A stretch of 64,000 bases of DNA from Bog-473 sp963725895 (GCA_963725895.1 CAVSAJ010000002.1:1-64000), one strand, 5' to 3'. Positions 1 through 10,420 are shown, counted from the first letter of the stretch. Notes: generated by a model from the sequence alone, not told the origin. Made by a program: numbers and translations.

Positions 1-98
1 ATAGCCCGCTTTGCTTTTTTATCGGTAAAGCCGAACAGTTGAAACCCGACCCAGATAACCGGAATAACGATGATATTATAGAAAAGGCGCCAGAGCAT
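1..98 (-). CDS. waaA: Kdo transferase (WaaA/KdtA), N-terminal fragment
   Basis: Reading leftward from an ATG at 98 gives about 32 residues beginning MLWRLFYNIIVIPVIW and ending FTDKKAKRA at the window edge. This is the N-terminal membrane anchor typical of 3-deoxy-D-manno-octulosonic-acid transferase, which adds Kdo to lipid A at the inner membrane. A GTG lies directly before the ATG. The next gene upstream on the same strand is a GT9 glycosyltransferase, another lipopolysaccharide-core type gene, which supports the call. Only the anchor is visible, so identity rests on N-terminal resemblance and context. A Gram-negative lipopolysaccharide gene does not fit the actinobacterial DNA after 4.1 kb. 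Confidence 0.6.
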   Translation of the reverse strand, partial: MLWRLFYNIIVIPVIWVGFQLFGFTDKKAKRA

Positions 99-239
99 CA
101 CGATTGCCCCGGAAGAAGAAAGATCTGGTCACCGCACAATCCTAAATTTTCCACGGTTCCGCCGTTTATAACGTTGATCGGTTGGCGGTGATCCTGCCGG
201 AGTCCCACGGAGTAAATTATTTCAGTTGAAGAACGACGG

Positions 240-1309
240 GTCATGGGCGTTTATTTAATTGTTGCGATATCGCCAGCGTGTCTACGGCAAGAAGCACTTC
301 CTGCAACGGAATATCGTTCATACACCGAAAATGCTTTTGAGGGCAATGCGGCAAACCGATATGTGTGCAGGGGCGGCAATGAATTTTTTTATTCTCGACT
401 TGACCGAATCGGTCCCATACGGAAAAAATTCGAATTCCTGAACGGTCGAACCAAAAATGCCGACAATGCTCCGTTTCCGCGCTGCGGCGAGATGCATCAG
501 GCCGCTGTCGTTCGAAACGACCACATTAAAACAATTGAACGCTGCCGCCGTTTCCAGAACGAAAATTTTCCCGCAAGACTTCTGCGGCCGCCGACCCTGA
601 CCGTGAGTACATCATCTGCGCAAGGTCATTGCAATATTCCTGATCTTCTTTTCCTCCGAAGATGAGTATCTTGACATGCCGCCGTGACCAAAGCTGAATT
701 CCCAATTCGACAAATCGATCTGCGGGCCACCGCTTTGTAAAATGCCTCGTGTGGTTGGCACCACGCCGATGACCTGCTCATACCGGCCCAGTAAGAACCC
801 GCTCAGTGCGGATTGTGCCGAAGCAACGGTTTGATCGGGAAGAAAAATCTCCAGTCCTTTTTTGTCATCCGTCACGCCGAATGTGCGGGCAGTTTCGATG
901 TATCGTTCGGCAACCGGAGTGATCCGGCGATAAAAATTCCATTTCGTATGAACAAGAAAAAATCTCCGTAGTCGCGCGTTTGTTGATGACGGTTGTTTTT
1001 CTTCGACCTGATTTTCCGGCGAAGATATCGGCTGCGCAGGCTGTTATGAATATCGAGCACGAGATCGTACCGTTCATACCGAAGTCGTACGCCCAATGTT
1101 TTCAGCTCACGGTAATTTGATGTTTTCAATTCGATGACCGTCGAAAGATGGGGATTGAATCTCACAGCGTCGATATATTCGGACTTCGTCAAAAAATCAA
1201 TGTGTGCAGCGGGAAATTTTTCGCGCAGATTGCGGATCAGCGGCGAGGCGAGAAGAATATCGCCCAGCGAACTGAATCGGATGATAAGAATGTTTTGCGG
1301 ATCGCTCAT
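240..1309 (-). pseudogene. GT9 heptosyltransferase-like gene, multiple frameshifts
   Basis: The N-terminus from ATG 1309 reads ILIIRFSSLGDILLASPLI, the classic opening of ADP-heptose:LPS heptosyltransferases (GT9). Downstream pieces lie in other frames: a middle part containing QVIGVVPTTR, then SNDSGLMHLAAA and GIFGSTVQEFEFFPYG near 410-520, and finally CRPCTHIGLPHCPQKHFRC in a third frame ending at a TGA at 242-240. At least four frame changes are needed to join about 350 residues, the usual length. The family transfers heptose or related sugars to lipopolysaccharide at the cytoplasmic face. The regular return of family motifs after each break suggests sequencing errors more than a decayed gene. 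It is followed by the Kdo-transferase start. Confidence 0.75.
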
Positions 1310-1472
1310 GAGACACGGAGAAACTTACTATTTTTTTGATGGAATTGCAAGGAACGGAACGTGGGGGCAGGTGATTTCCCCCGTTCACCGCATTTGATAA
1401 TTACTTTTCAAAAGAGTAAATTGCGGCAAAACAGGGCACTATCATTTCTCAATGTGTTCGGAGGATTGCATC

Positions 1473-3799
1473 GTGAAAAAAATAATTATTTGCATCCTGC
1501 TTTTGTTACCCGGACTTTCCCTTTCCCGGCACCAAGTATACCAAGGCGAAACCTCCGTCGACGTTTCCGCACTTTATGATTCACTTTCTCATCCGCTCCT
1601 CGAAAAAAATTATGCTTTAAAAATGAGCGATAACTTTATTCTGCGGGGAGGGCAGGGGATTTCCCTGAAAGACGGAATCCTTCGCCTCGCCGCTCCCGTT
1701 CAAGGAAAACGATTTGTAGCAGTGTTCAGCGGAAACGGAACGTTTACGCTTGCCCTTCCAACGCCGCTGGAATGCGCTGAGTTTGAACAACAAACCTCGA
1801 ATACGTTGCACCATGGGAGCTACCTGTTTACATTCAAGCGTGCCGTTTCCGGCCCCAGGATAGTTTATTCACAAACTCACCGACGCATACCTCTTTCGGA
1901 TCAGGATGTTGACCGCAAAGAGGAAGAGGCGCTTGATCGAAGTCTCAAATACGCTACGGATAAAGTAAACGAAAATGTTTTATTTCATCTTATAACGGAA
2001 CGGTTAGAACACAACCCCCAGCCCTATCTGTTTGCACATTTTTTTCTTATGGACGGCAAAGAAATTTTCTTACATACGATCCTCGGCGATTTGAAGAAAT
2101 TGCCGTTTATAAACCCCCGTATGAAGCTATTACCGGATCTGTGTTTTGGCTTCAATTGATTAATTCGTTTCATACACTTGAAGAGTATTCAAAAGCAAAT
2201 GAGTATGAACTTGCAACAGAACAGAAACAACGATACGATTTCATAAGCAACATGGTCGATCTTACCGTTCAGAAAGGTGGAAAAACAACCGGCACGGGAC
2301 TTCTCTACGGTCGCGGACTACAGCCTGAACATTCAACTCTAACATTCTTGCTTGATCCTACCCTGGTTGTCGATTCCATTATCGATATCAACGGTCAAAA
2401 GCTGCCGTTTCAACGGAACGATAAATCATGGGCAGGGATTATCGCTTTTCCTTCTCAGGATTCCGTTGACTTCCATTTGAAGTTTTACTATGAAGGAGAT
2501 TTCTTAAACCCGCTCCGCAATTATAAGATTAAAACCGGAAATCGATATTTTACAACCTCCAGAGTGTCCGGTAGTATTTACCAACCATCTTCACCAACCG
2601 GTTGGTATCCTAACAAGAATACTTGGATCCAATGACTTTCGACGTCACCTATCGTATTCCGGACGATATGTCTCTTGTTGCCGCCGGAAAAAAAATAAGC
2701 GATACTTCCGAAAATGGGATAAATATATCTCACTATCTTTCCACACAACCCAGCATTATTTGTTCATTCAGTCTGGGTTTTTCAAAGCGACGAGCTATCG
2801 ATTCGACAATGATAGCCTTCCGATCATTCTCTATGACATTGCGGGGGGAGAACCGGAAAAGGTTGCCGCCGATCTCGGCAACAGCATGAGATTATTTACT
2901 TCACTATTCGGCAAAACGAATTATGCCGAACTGAAGGTTGCCGCCGGACCCACCAATCACGGGCAAGCGTTTGACGAATTTATTCACTTGCCCTGGTTCG
3001 ACGAACTCGTCGGACAAAAAGACGAAGCCGTTTCAATCGGCCGTGACACGAAGTCGCTCATGCTTGGTGGGGGCATGGGGTCGGGCGGAAGAGCTATCAC
3101 GATACATGGCTTTCTGGAGGATTTGCCGAAAATTGGCCGCGTCTATGCACCATTCGTTCTCAAGAAAGATGGGCCGTTTTTAGATAAACTGAAACAATGG
3201 AAAGAACAAATAGTCACAACAGGAAAATATGCTTTAGGATCCGGCCCACCCTTAAAATCCATTTGGCTCGGATACCGCGGATCGGCAATCCAACATCGAG
3301 ACGATTACTCCCTTTCAATTAGCAAAAAAGGCGCATGGGTATTGCACATGTTGCGTATGATGATGCTCAACCTCGTCGACCTCAATGAGGATGCGTTCAA
3401 ATCCATGATGCAGGATTATTATCAGTCATACCGCGGGCACCATGGCATTGATAGTATGATTTCCGAAAATTGCTGAAAAACATACTCACACCGATCTTCA
3501 TTGGTTCTTCGACCAGTGGGTCTATCCCTCGGAAATACCGACGCTCAAATGTTCACAACAGATCGGCAAAACGCCGACAGGAAAATACGCTGTCACGTTG
3601 ACTATCGAACAACACGATGTCACTAAACCGTTCATCATTTCTTCTCCCGATTGAAATAACATATCGAAACGGGACGACGGCCCTAGTCCCACTCCAGGTT
3701 GATCAGTTAAAAAAAGAGTTTACATACGAAGTGGATCAGGAACCGGAAAAAGTTTCATTCAACATTTTCGAATCCGTTCTTTGTAACATTGAAGAATAA
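1473..3799 (+). pseudogene. Secreted M1-family metallopeptidase, frameshifted
   Basis: GTG 1473 sits 8 bases after a GGAGG box and opens a signal peptide (VKKIIICILLLLPGLSLS). About 770 residues follow in several frames, with breaks near 2150, 2630, 2770, 3045, 3130 and 3475. A beta-sandwich N-domain precedes a gluzincin core: at 3047-3061 the third frame reads HEVAH, then AWWGH and WLSGGFAE. M1 aminopeptidases use HExxH plus a Glu 19 residues after the second His. Here that position is Gly (GGA), one base from the usual GAA. The C-terminus reads WFFDQWVYPSEIPTL and ends LCNIEE at 3799. Likely an exported peptidase of a Bacteroidota/Ignavibacteria-like organism (inference). Confidence 0.75.
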
Positions 3800-4028
3800 G
3801 TTCAACTCATTCAAATTCTTTTTGCCGAGCTCCCGAAAACGATGATGTGCTGAACTTATTTTCCGACAAAAATCTAAAATTCCCTCCGATATCAAATTTG
3901 CCATATTGACTTTTAGACAGTTAATACGTTTTTACATCAACCAATTGTTGAGATGCTTCTATCTTTTTGATGATGTAACAAATTGCATAGAATATCGTAT
4001 TTTATATATTAGATGGTTGAAAATTTTA

Positions 4029-4144
4029 TGGTCCTCAGAAAAACATATCTTCTTTTTGCATTATTATCCTGCTCTTTCATTTTGAGCAGTCGATATACCT
4101 ATGCGGAAGAGCGAACGATCATTCAGCTCCGGGATTTTTCGTAA
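4029..4144 (+). pseudogene. Start of a secreted protein, cut at the composition junction
   Basis: ATG 4029 opens a clear signal peptide (MVLRKTYLLFALLSCSFIL, then SSRYTYA) followed by EERTIIQLRDFS and a stop at 4142. The coding sequence belongs to the AT-rich part, and the stop lies just where the base composition jumps to GC-rich. The real protein was probably longer and is truncated by the join. No function can be assigned. Confidence 0.45.
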
Positions 4145-4165
4145 TACCGAAGTATCCATCGTCCT
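4125..4165. other. Composition junction, probable assembly chimera
   Basis: Upstream sequence is AT-rich with Gram-negative envelope genes. From about 4,150 onward it is uniformly GC-rich with actinobacterial genes. The change happens within about 20-30 bases and cuts a signal-peptide gene. No insertion sequence, integrase or tRNA marks the site. The simplest reading is a join of two organisms during assembly. Confidence 0.75.
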
Positions 4166-4409
4166 CGGCGCAGTGTCAGTCCTCGACTCCGTCGGGACGG
4201 GACTCAATACGGACGTCGTCGCGTCGACCGGGCTGTCCGCGTACCTCGTCCTGGCTCCGGTGTGGGCTGCCGTACTCGGTCTGGGCATCCTTCGAGGGGA
4301 CATCGGTCAGGATCTGCTTGCGTCGGCTGGGCATCGTGCACGATTCGACGGGCGGGTCGCCGAACCACAGACCCAGGCCGGGCGCGCGGGCTCCGTGCGA
4401 CCGGCATGA
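4145..4409 (+). CDS. C-terminal fragment of a possible membrane protein
   Basis: An open frame enters from the junction and ends at a TGA that overlaps the ATG of the following acetyltransferase (ATGA at 4406). It includes hydrophobic stretches such as STGLSAYLVLAPVWAAVLG and a charged tail. The stop/start overlap suggests translational coupling, which gives it some credibility. The N-terminus is lost at the junction and I recognise no family. Confidence 0.3.
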
Positions 4410-5031
4410 GCGACAGAGCTCGCGACGCGGACCACGGGCCCGTGGTTCGGGACATGGCGGCCACCGACATGGCCGAGGTCTGTGACGTCATCGGCGCCGC
4501 CTTCGCCGACAATCCGAGCACTCTGGCCAATGTCGGCGGTGATGCCGCGCGGCCGCAACCGTGATGCGAGATGCGGTGCGGGTGGCCAAGTTCGGCCGGC
4601 CCTGGGGCCGCGCCTTGGTCGCATTCCAAGGCGGTGACATCGTTGGGGCGGTGAATGCCGCGCCGTGGCCCCATTGCCAACTGGGAACGGCTGAGAAGAT
4701 CAAGACGGCTCCGGCCATGCTCATGATCATGCGCGGGTCGTTGTTCCGTGCCATGCACATGGTGAGCCGTCGAGCCGCCCATGACCCCCGGGCAGATCAT
4801 TGGCACGTCGGTCCCTTAGGCGTCCGACCCGAACGGCAAGGACAAGGGATCGGTACCTTGCTGATGCACGCACTGCTGCACGCCGCCGACGGCGAGGGTG
4901 CCGGCGTGTTCTTGGAGACCGACGTCGACCGCAACGTCGTCTTGTACGAGCGGCTCGGGTTCACGGTCACCGACACCGAAGAGATCCTGGGCGTACAGAC
5001 ACGGTTCATGTGGCGAGGGCCACGACCGTGA
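4406..5031 (+). pseudogene. GNAT-family N-acetyltransferase with one frameshift
   Basis: ATG 4406 starts MSDRARDADHGPVVRDMAA with DVIGAAFADNPS in one frame. After a break near 4,545-4,560 the other frame continues VMRDAVRVAKFGRPWG to 5031. The acetyl-CoA-binding motif A is clear as LGVRPERQGQGIGTLLMHAL, followed by FLETDVDRNVVLYERLGF, the usual GNAT ending. Total length is about 208 residues. Such enzymes acetylate small molecules or protein termini; the substrate is unknown. It is convergent with the LCP gene, whose stop is at 5040. The single break may be a sequencing error. Confidence 0.75.
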
Positions 5032-5039
5032 CCCCGGGT

Positions 5040-6944
5040 TCATCCGGTCGGATTCGGCGATGGAGCGACGGGTACGGCGCCGGCGGCGCACGCCCGCGGG
5101 TCCCACTTCGCCAAGCCGATGTTGGAGGTATTGGGCGCAGCGATGGCACCGGCGGCGGTGCCCGATGCCGCAGGAACCGACGTCGCTGGAACAGCCGTGG
5201 TCGACGTCGTGCTCTGCGACGTCACCGAGGTGCTTGCGACAGCCGGTGAAGCCGGGGGGTTGACCGAGAACTGCGACCCGGTGACCACGGTGACCTCCGC
5301 ACCGTCGGTGACCTGAGCGGGGTCGTAGGCCATGATGACCGAGCCCGACATGGCGCGCGTCACCGACTCCGCCGCGGCCTCTGTCTGCGCATCGCGAGAG
5401 CCGTAATAGACGTAGGTCTCCGAGACGTCGCCGACGGGGGCAGAGTCACCGACGCTGTTGACGTGGTAGCCGAGCGCGGTGAGGCCGGCCGCCGTATCCG
5501 CAGCCTGGTTTGCAGCACCGGTGCCGTTGAGTACCGAGACGGACACTGACGAGGGAGCGGGCAGTGGCTGGCCGGTCATCGAGTCCGTCGTCGCCCCGAT
5601 CCCGAGGAGCTGTTCGATGGCCGCCAGGTCCTGGGCCTCGGCGGGGAACTCGACATCCCCGTAATTGCCGCCCTGATACTGCAGGCTGCCTCCGCTCCCG
5701 TCGGGATCCGTGACAATTTGGACAGGAAGCGTGAGCTGGGGCACCGAGTTGATGTTGACCGAGTGGAAGTCCAACACGAGGTTGACCATGTCACTCACCG
5801 GCCACGTCTGGTCGAACACCAGATCGGCCTTGACCGAGTTGATCAGGCTGAGGTCGGAGATCGGGTTGTCGATGCCGTGCTCGGCGACTGCGGCGGCGAG
5901 CACCCGCAGGAACTCATGGTCGCGCTGGATCCGGGCAAGGTCGCTCTCGGCTTCGGGTTGCCACGAGTAGGGGTCGTCGGGGTTCGACTGCGGCGTCTCG
6001 TAGCGAAGGTGTCGGGCCCGGACCACCTCGAGCGCCTGGGTACCGTCGAGGTGCACGCAGGCAGCCGCCCGCTCGTTGAGCCCAGAGCTCACGGGCTGGT
6101 CGCCGTCGACGCCACCGCCGGTCGAGCCCCAGTCGAACACCGAGATGGGGAAGGACATGTTGATGCCGCCCAGTGCATCGACGATGTTGGCGAACTGGTC
6201 GAAGTTGAGCGAGACCGCGTGCTGGATCGGGATACCGAAGTCCTCCTCGATTGCAGCGACAAGTTGGGTGAGTCCCTGTTCGAGCCCCGCATCGATCTTG
6301 TTCGGCCCGGTGCTGCGCGCGTTGGGTATGAAGAGGTCCCGCGGAATAGAGAGCAGCGCCAGGCGATGGTGCGACGGATCCGCATGGAGGATCATCATCA
6401 CGTCGCTGTTGACGCCAGTGACTCCTTGCGAGCACAGGCCGTAGGCCGGATTCTGAACTGCGAGCGCGCAGCGAGACGTTGACCCGACCATCAAGATGTT
6501 CTCGGTCCCGACCTCCTGTCCGGAATGAAACGCGGAGTGGAGCCCCTTGACCGTGATTCGTTGCAAGTCGTGCGTCAGGTAATAGACGTAGCCGGCTCCG
6601 GCTGCGACGAGGAGCAGGACCGCAGCCAGACCGGCCAAGACCCACCGGCGCCATCGTCGACGGCCGGTCCCCGACGCATGCCGACCTCGGCCGCGGGCTG
6701 TCTTGTGTGCGTGCTCGATGTCGTCGCCGAGAGCCTCGAGCCCGGCGAGCGCGCTGTGCTCATTCGCCGGTTGCGGTCCTTCATCGGCTTGCGCTGTGGG
6801 AGCCGCGGGGGGTTCGATCTGCGATCCAAGAGAGCGGAGGCTGGCGAGTGGGTCACCCTTTCCGCCGTTGTCACCCTTCGGTTTCGACATTCCTACCTGT
6901 GGCAGTGATTGGCTTCGAGGTGAACCGAGAAAAGGATTCGCCAC
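5040..6944 (-). CDS. LytR-CpsA-Psr (LCP) family protein with LytR_C domain
   Basis: 634 residues. A long charged cytoplasmic part (about 1-100) is followed by one membrane helix (101-123, WVLAGLAAVLLLVAAGAGYV) and an extracellular LCP domain with the hallmark run NSDVMMILHADPSHHRLALL and SIPRDLFIP. A LytR C-terminal domain begins around SVSVLNGTGAANQAADTAAG. LCP enzymes transfer undecaprenyl-linked glycopolymers to peptidoglycan, and in actinobacteria arabinogalactan-type polymers. The tail is rich in Ser/Thr/Ala/Pro, typical of exported actinobacterial proteins. An internal Met at residue 19 is an alternative start. It is divergent from the AAA ATPase gene at 7127. Confidence 0.88.
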   Translation of the reverse strand: MANPFLGSPRSQSLPQVGMSKPKGDNGGKGDPLASLRSLGSQIEPPAAPTAQADEGPQPANEHSALAGLEALGDDIEHAHKTARGRGRHASGTGRRRWRRWVLAGLAAVLLLVAAGAGYVYYLTHDLQRITVKGLHSAFHSGQEVGTENILMVGSTSRCALAVQNPAYGLCSQGVTGVNSDVMMILHADPSHHRLALLSIPRDLFIPNARSTGPNKIDAGLEQGLTQLVAAIEEDFGIPIQHAVSLNFDQFANIVDALGGINMSFPISVFDWGSTGGGVDGDQPVSSGLNERAAACVHLDGTQALEVVRARHLRYETPQSNPDDPYSWQPEAESDLARIQRDHEFLRVLAAAVAEHGIDNPISDLSLINSVKADLVFDQTWPVSDMVNLVLDFHSVNINSVPQLTLPVQIVTDPDGSGGSLQYQGGNYGDVEFPAEAQDLAAIEQLLGIGATTDSMTGQPLPAPSSVSVSVLNGTGAANQAADTAAGLTALGYHVNSVGDSAPVGDVSETYVYYGSRDAQTEAAAESVTRAMSGSVIMAYDPAQVTDGAEVTVVTGSQFSVNPPASPAVASTSVTSQSTTSTTAVPATSVPAASGTAAGAIAAPNTSNIGLAKWDPRACAAGAVPVAPSPNPTG

Positions 6945-7126
6945 GAGCGCACGGTCTTTGACCGTCGAGGCCCCCGAACGGTCTCTTTGTTACCACATGG
7001 TCCGTGCGACATCGGAGTCACCCGAGGTCAAGGGGGACGTATCCGCCGGGTATCGGTGCGGAGACCACTCCGAAGCAGTGGCTGCCCCTGTCGCGTCTCG
7101 GTGGGTAGAGACCTACGCTGCCAACG

Positions 7127-8680
7127 GTGACCGTGGCCCCTTCCGACCCGCCAGAAGACGCCGTCCCAGCCGAAGAACTGCGGCAGCTAGCTCGTGCAAT
7201 GTTGGGAGTCTTCTCGGTCATGCAGAGGCTCGCCGGCGACCAGGGGGAGCAGACCTTCGTCCGGACCCTCCAGGACCACCTTGGTGCCGATCCCCGCGCC
7301 CTCTCGGTCGTGACCCACCAGTTCCCGCCCTACCAGCTCGTGGATGTCCAGATCGCAGTCGAGTCGTGGCAGCAGAGCCGCCCGGGCCGTGCGCTTCAAC
7401 TCGTCGGGATCTCGGGAGACCAGCGCCGGTTCCATCCCCTCAGCGAGATCATGGCCAACGCCAGCGCGTATGGGGTGGGCATCGGGCCGGTCGAATACGT
7501 CGACGTTGCCGACTCGCCCGATTCGACGCGGAGTTGCGTACGCTTCGGGCTCTTTCTGTTGACCGATGAGGACCGGAAGGGAGCCGTCCTCCTCCGGGGT
7601 GCCGATCCTCACGGTCCCATGCAGTCGGCCATGCTCGAGCTGGTCGGTCCCGACGGGGAGTTCATCGACGCGCTGTTGGCCGAGCTGAAGCAGCTGGCGG
7701 TCGCCAAGAGCGTGCTCCGTGGCAACGTCCTCACCCTCGGCCCTGGCGAAGGCAATCACTACGGGGCATTGCGCTTCATGCATCGGCCAACGCTCGACCG
7801 ATCGGAGCTCGTCCTCCCCGATGCCACGCTGGAGCAGATCGAACGCCACGTCGTCGAGATCCGCACGTACGCAGATCGTCTGAAGGCCGCAGGCCAACAC
7901 CTCAAACGCGGCATCCTGCTCTATGGCGCACCGGGCACGGGCAAGACGCACACCGTTCGGTATCTGCTCTCGCAGCTGCGAGACGTCACCGCGTTCGTGC
8001 TCTCGGGACAGTCGCTCGGACTCATCGGCATGGCGTGCAGCTTGGCCCGACTTCTCCAGCCATCACTCGTGATTCTCGAAGACGTGGACCTCATCGCCGC
8101 CGATCGATCCTTTGCCACACTCGGTTCCAACCCATTGCTCTTCGAGGTGCTCAACCAGATCGACGGTCTTGGCGACGATGTCGACGTGGCCTTCTTGCTC
8201 ACGACGAACCGGGTCGACATCCTCGAACGCGCGCTGGCCGAGCGCCCCGGCCGGGTGGACGCGGCAGTCGAGATCCCCCTCCCTGACGACGAGGGCCGTG
8301 CCCGCCTCTTCCGCCTCTACGGTCACGGCCTGGGGGTCTCCACCCTCAGCGCAGACGACCTCGCAGAAGCGATTTCACTCACCGACGACCGGACGGCCAC
8401 CTACGTACGAGAAGTGGTGCGCAGGGCGGCGCTCGGCGCCGCCGAGCGCCGGGACGGGAGGCTGCGAGTGGACGGGGAACTGCTCGCGGCAGCCGCCCGC
8501 GAGCTCCTCGACGATCGGGCCGCGTTGACCAGATCCTTGCTCGGGACGCCGCTCGAGCCTGATGCCGAACCACCGTTGGGACCTCACCCGAGGGCGACCC
8601 TCGGCATCAATGTCGTCCGTGGCATGCGGGCGCAGCGGATGATGCCCGGTGAAGATCCTCCGCAGCCGTTCGGGTCGTAG
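7127..8680 (+). CDS. AAA+ ATPase, FtsH/Cdc48-like core without protease domain
   Basis: 517 residues from GTG 7127. The N-terminal 230 residues are unassigned. The AAA module follows, with Walker A GAPGTGKTHT near residue 267, Walker B SLVILEDVDLIA, sensor 1 FLLTTNRVD and the arginine-finger region ERPGRVDAAVEIPLPD, then a helical lid. No HExxH zinc site follows, so it is not FtsH itself. The architecture suits an ATP-driven remodelling factor whose substrate is chosen by the N-domain. It is a single gene between the LCP gene and a convergent small gene. Specific function is unknown. Confidence 0.8.
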   Translation: MTVAPSDPPEDAVPAEELRQLARAMLGVFSVMQRLAGDQGEQTFVRTLQDHLGADPRALSVVTHQFPPYQLVDVQIAVESWQQSRPGRALQLVGISGDQRRFHPLSEIMANASAYGVGIGPVEYVDVADSPDSTRSCVRFGLFLLTDEDRKGAVLLRGADPHGPMQSAMLELVGPDGEFIDALLAELKQLAVAKSVLRGNVLTLGPGEGNHYGALRFMHRPTLDRSELVLPDATLEQIERHVVEIRTYADRLKAAGQHLKRGILLYGAPGTGKTHTVRYLLSQLRDVTAFVLSGQSLGLIGMACSLARLLQPSLVILEDVDLIAADRSFATLGSNPLLFEVLNQIDGLGDDVDVAFLLTTNRVDILERALAERPGRVDAAVEIPLPDDEGRARLFRLYGHGLGVSTLSADDLAEAISLTDDRTATYVREVVRRAALGAAERRDGRLRVDGELLAAAARELLDDRAALTRSLLGTPLEPDAEPPLGPHPRATLGINVVRGMRAQRMMPGEDPPQPFGS

Positions 8681-8715
8681 CCTGCCGGACGCCCCGTCGA
8701 GCCGGCCCTCATCGT

Positions 8716-9312
8716 TCACCCGATTCGGCGTAACGACGTGTCGAGCTCGGCGATGATCCTCTCGAGGACCGAGCCGAGCCGGTCAGCCGCGCGCGGGTTG
8801 TACAGGGGACCGGTCCCATCGCAGAGGACCGTTCCTGCCATTGCGATGCCGCGGGCCGATGCCGGGGGCAGCGTCGAGAGCCTGTGCGAGATCGCGACGA
8901 TCTGACGCTCGCAGGCAAGGATGGATCCGCGATTGAGTGGCCCCCGTGGGCTGCGCCCGACGGGGGGGCGCCGCGCGCGGTGCAGGACATTCGACCACTG
9001 CTGTCCGAGGGGCTCTCGGAGACGCGGCGACACGAGCGAAGCGGCACGAGAAGCCAAGAGACGGCTCGATTCGGGCGAGCACCCGTTCGCCAGCTTGCGG
9101 TCGATCGACGGTGCGAGGAGCGTGCTCGCGACCCGGAGCCAGACCCGATTCTTCGAGAGGACCAAGCGCCCAGGCTCCTCAGCCCCGATGTGCAGGAGCG
9201 AGCTCGGCCGGCTCCTCGCGTGCCCACCGTGCGCCGACCGTGATCGAGACCGGCGCTGCTCGGGGGCCTTCGTACTGCCGCTCGCCTCGAAATCCCCGGA
9301 CTGGCTCTCCAT
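8716..9312 (-). CDS. Conserved actinobacterial protein of unknown function
   Basis: 198 residues from ATG 9312 to a stop at 8716. The N-terminal half is basic and Ser/Arg-rich. The C-terminal half has a recognisable pattern (ILACERQIVAISHRLSTLPP, ARGIAMAGTVLCDGTGPLYN) that I associate with small hypothetical proteins in high-GC actinobacteria, often encoded alone. No catalytic motif or membrane helix is seen. It is divergent from the GlxA-like regulator, with a 41-base gap between starts that must hold both promoters. Real-gene confidence comes from the C-terminal pattern; function is unknown. Confidence 0.55.
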   Translation of the reverse strand: MESQSGDFEASGSTKAPEQRRSRSRSAHGGHARSRPSSLLHIGAEEPGRLVLSKNRVWLRVASTLLAPSIDRKLANGCSPESSRLLASRAASLVSPRLREPLGQQWSNVLHRARRPPVGRSPRGPLNRGSILACERQIVAISHRLSTLPPASARGIAMAGTVLCDGTGPLYNPRAADRLGSVLERIIAELDTSLRRIG

Positions 9313-9353
9313 GACTCCAAGGGTGCGCCTCTCCGGCCTATAGGAACAGTGGC

Positions 9354-10382
9354 ATGATTGACACTGTGCGCGACAAAGCTGCCAACGTGGCGGGGCGGCA
9401 CCGTCGCCCGTCGAGGCGCGCAGCTCGCGGTGTGGCCCTCGTCGTCTACGACGGGTTCACGCCCTTCGAGCTCGGGGTCGTGTGCGAAGTCTTCGGCGAC
9501 GACCGCTGGGTGCCCGCGGGCGATCCGTGGTATCGCCTCTTCATCTGCGCCGACACAGCGGCACCCGTCATGGCGGACGGCGGCTTTCAGATCCTCGTGC
9601 CCCACGGGTTGGAGGCACTCGCCAAGGTGGACACGGTGATCGTGGCACCCACGTATCGGCCGTCTGAGATTTCGGACAAAGTGTTCGGCGCATTGCGCAA
9701 GGCCCACGCCCGAGGGTGCCGCATGGTGTCCCTCTGCGGGGGTGCGTTCGTGCTGGCTGCAGCGGGCCTTCTCGACGGCCGTCGCGCGGCGACGCACTGG
9801 GACGAGTGCGACGAATTGGCTCGCCAGTATCCGGGCCTGCAGGTCGATTCTGGAGTGCTCTACGTGGACGAGGGCGACATCCTCACCAGTGCCGGAAGCG
9901 CCGCCAGCATCGATCTGTGCCTGCACATCGTCCGTCAGGACTACGGGAGCGAGATCGCGACCCGGCTCGCCCGCCAACTGGTCGTGCCGCCTCAGCGGGA
10001 CGGCGATCAGGCCCAATACATAGAGGAGCCGCTGCCGGTCCTCGACCGTTCCGACCTGTTCGCCGACACGCTGTCCTGGCTCCAACAGCATCTCAACGAA
10101 GCGATTTCCGTCGAGGACCTCGCCGCCCGGTCGGCCATGAGCCCACGAACGTTCGCACGTCGCTTCGTCGCCGCCACCGGCTCGACGCCGTATCAGTGGC
10201 TGCTTCGCCGGCGGGTCCAGCTTGCCCAGCAGCTGCTCGAATCGAGTGACCTCTCTATTGAAGAGGTGGCCGAGTGGTGCGGCTTCAGCACCGCCAGCAA
10301 CTTGCGCAAGCACTTCGCCCGCGTCGTTCACACGAGCCCGCAAGCGTATCGACAGGCGTTCCGCTACAGGATCACCGGCTGA
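9354..10382 (+). CDS. GlxA/FtrA-type AraC-family transcriptional regulator
   Basis: 342 residues. Residues about 25-195 form a DJ-1/PfpI-like amidase fold (ALVVYDGFTPFELGVVCEVF, then SLCGGAFVLAAAGLLDGRRA around the nucleophile-elbow Cys). Residues about 230-340 hold two AraC helix-turn-helix units (SVEDLAARSAMSPRTFARRF; IEEVAEWCGFSTASNLRKHF). This is the GlxA/FtrA layout, in which the N-domain senses a small nitrogenous ligand. The target is not evident. The gene starts 41 bases from the divergent hypothetical gene and may regulate it (inference). Confidence 0.88.
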   Translation: MIDTVRDKAANVAGRHRRPSRRAARGVALVVYDGFTPFELGVVCEVFGDDRWVPAGDPWYRLFICADTAAPVMADGGFQILVPHGLEALAKVDTVIVAPTYRPSEISDKVFGALRKAHARGCRMVSLCGGAFVLAAAGLLDGRRAATHWDECDELARQYPGLQVDSGVLYVDEGDILTSAGSAASIDLCLHIVRQDYGSEIATRLARQLVVPPQRDGDQAQYIEEPLPVLDRSDLFADTLSWLQQHLNEAISVEDLAARSAMSPRTFARRFVAATGSTPYQWLLRRRVQLAQQLLESSDLSIEEVAEWCGFSTASNLRKHFARVVHTSPQAYRQAFRYRITG

Positions 10383-10420
10383 CGTCACCCGACGCAGGTG
10401 GATGATGTAGGAGGTGGCGC

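Noticed and set aside
8709..10388. 559-residue minus-strand frame
   Set aside because: Shadow of the GlxA-like gene on the plus strand; Arg/Gly-rich with no family pattern. Only 8716-9312 in another frame looks real.
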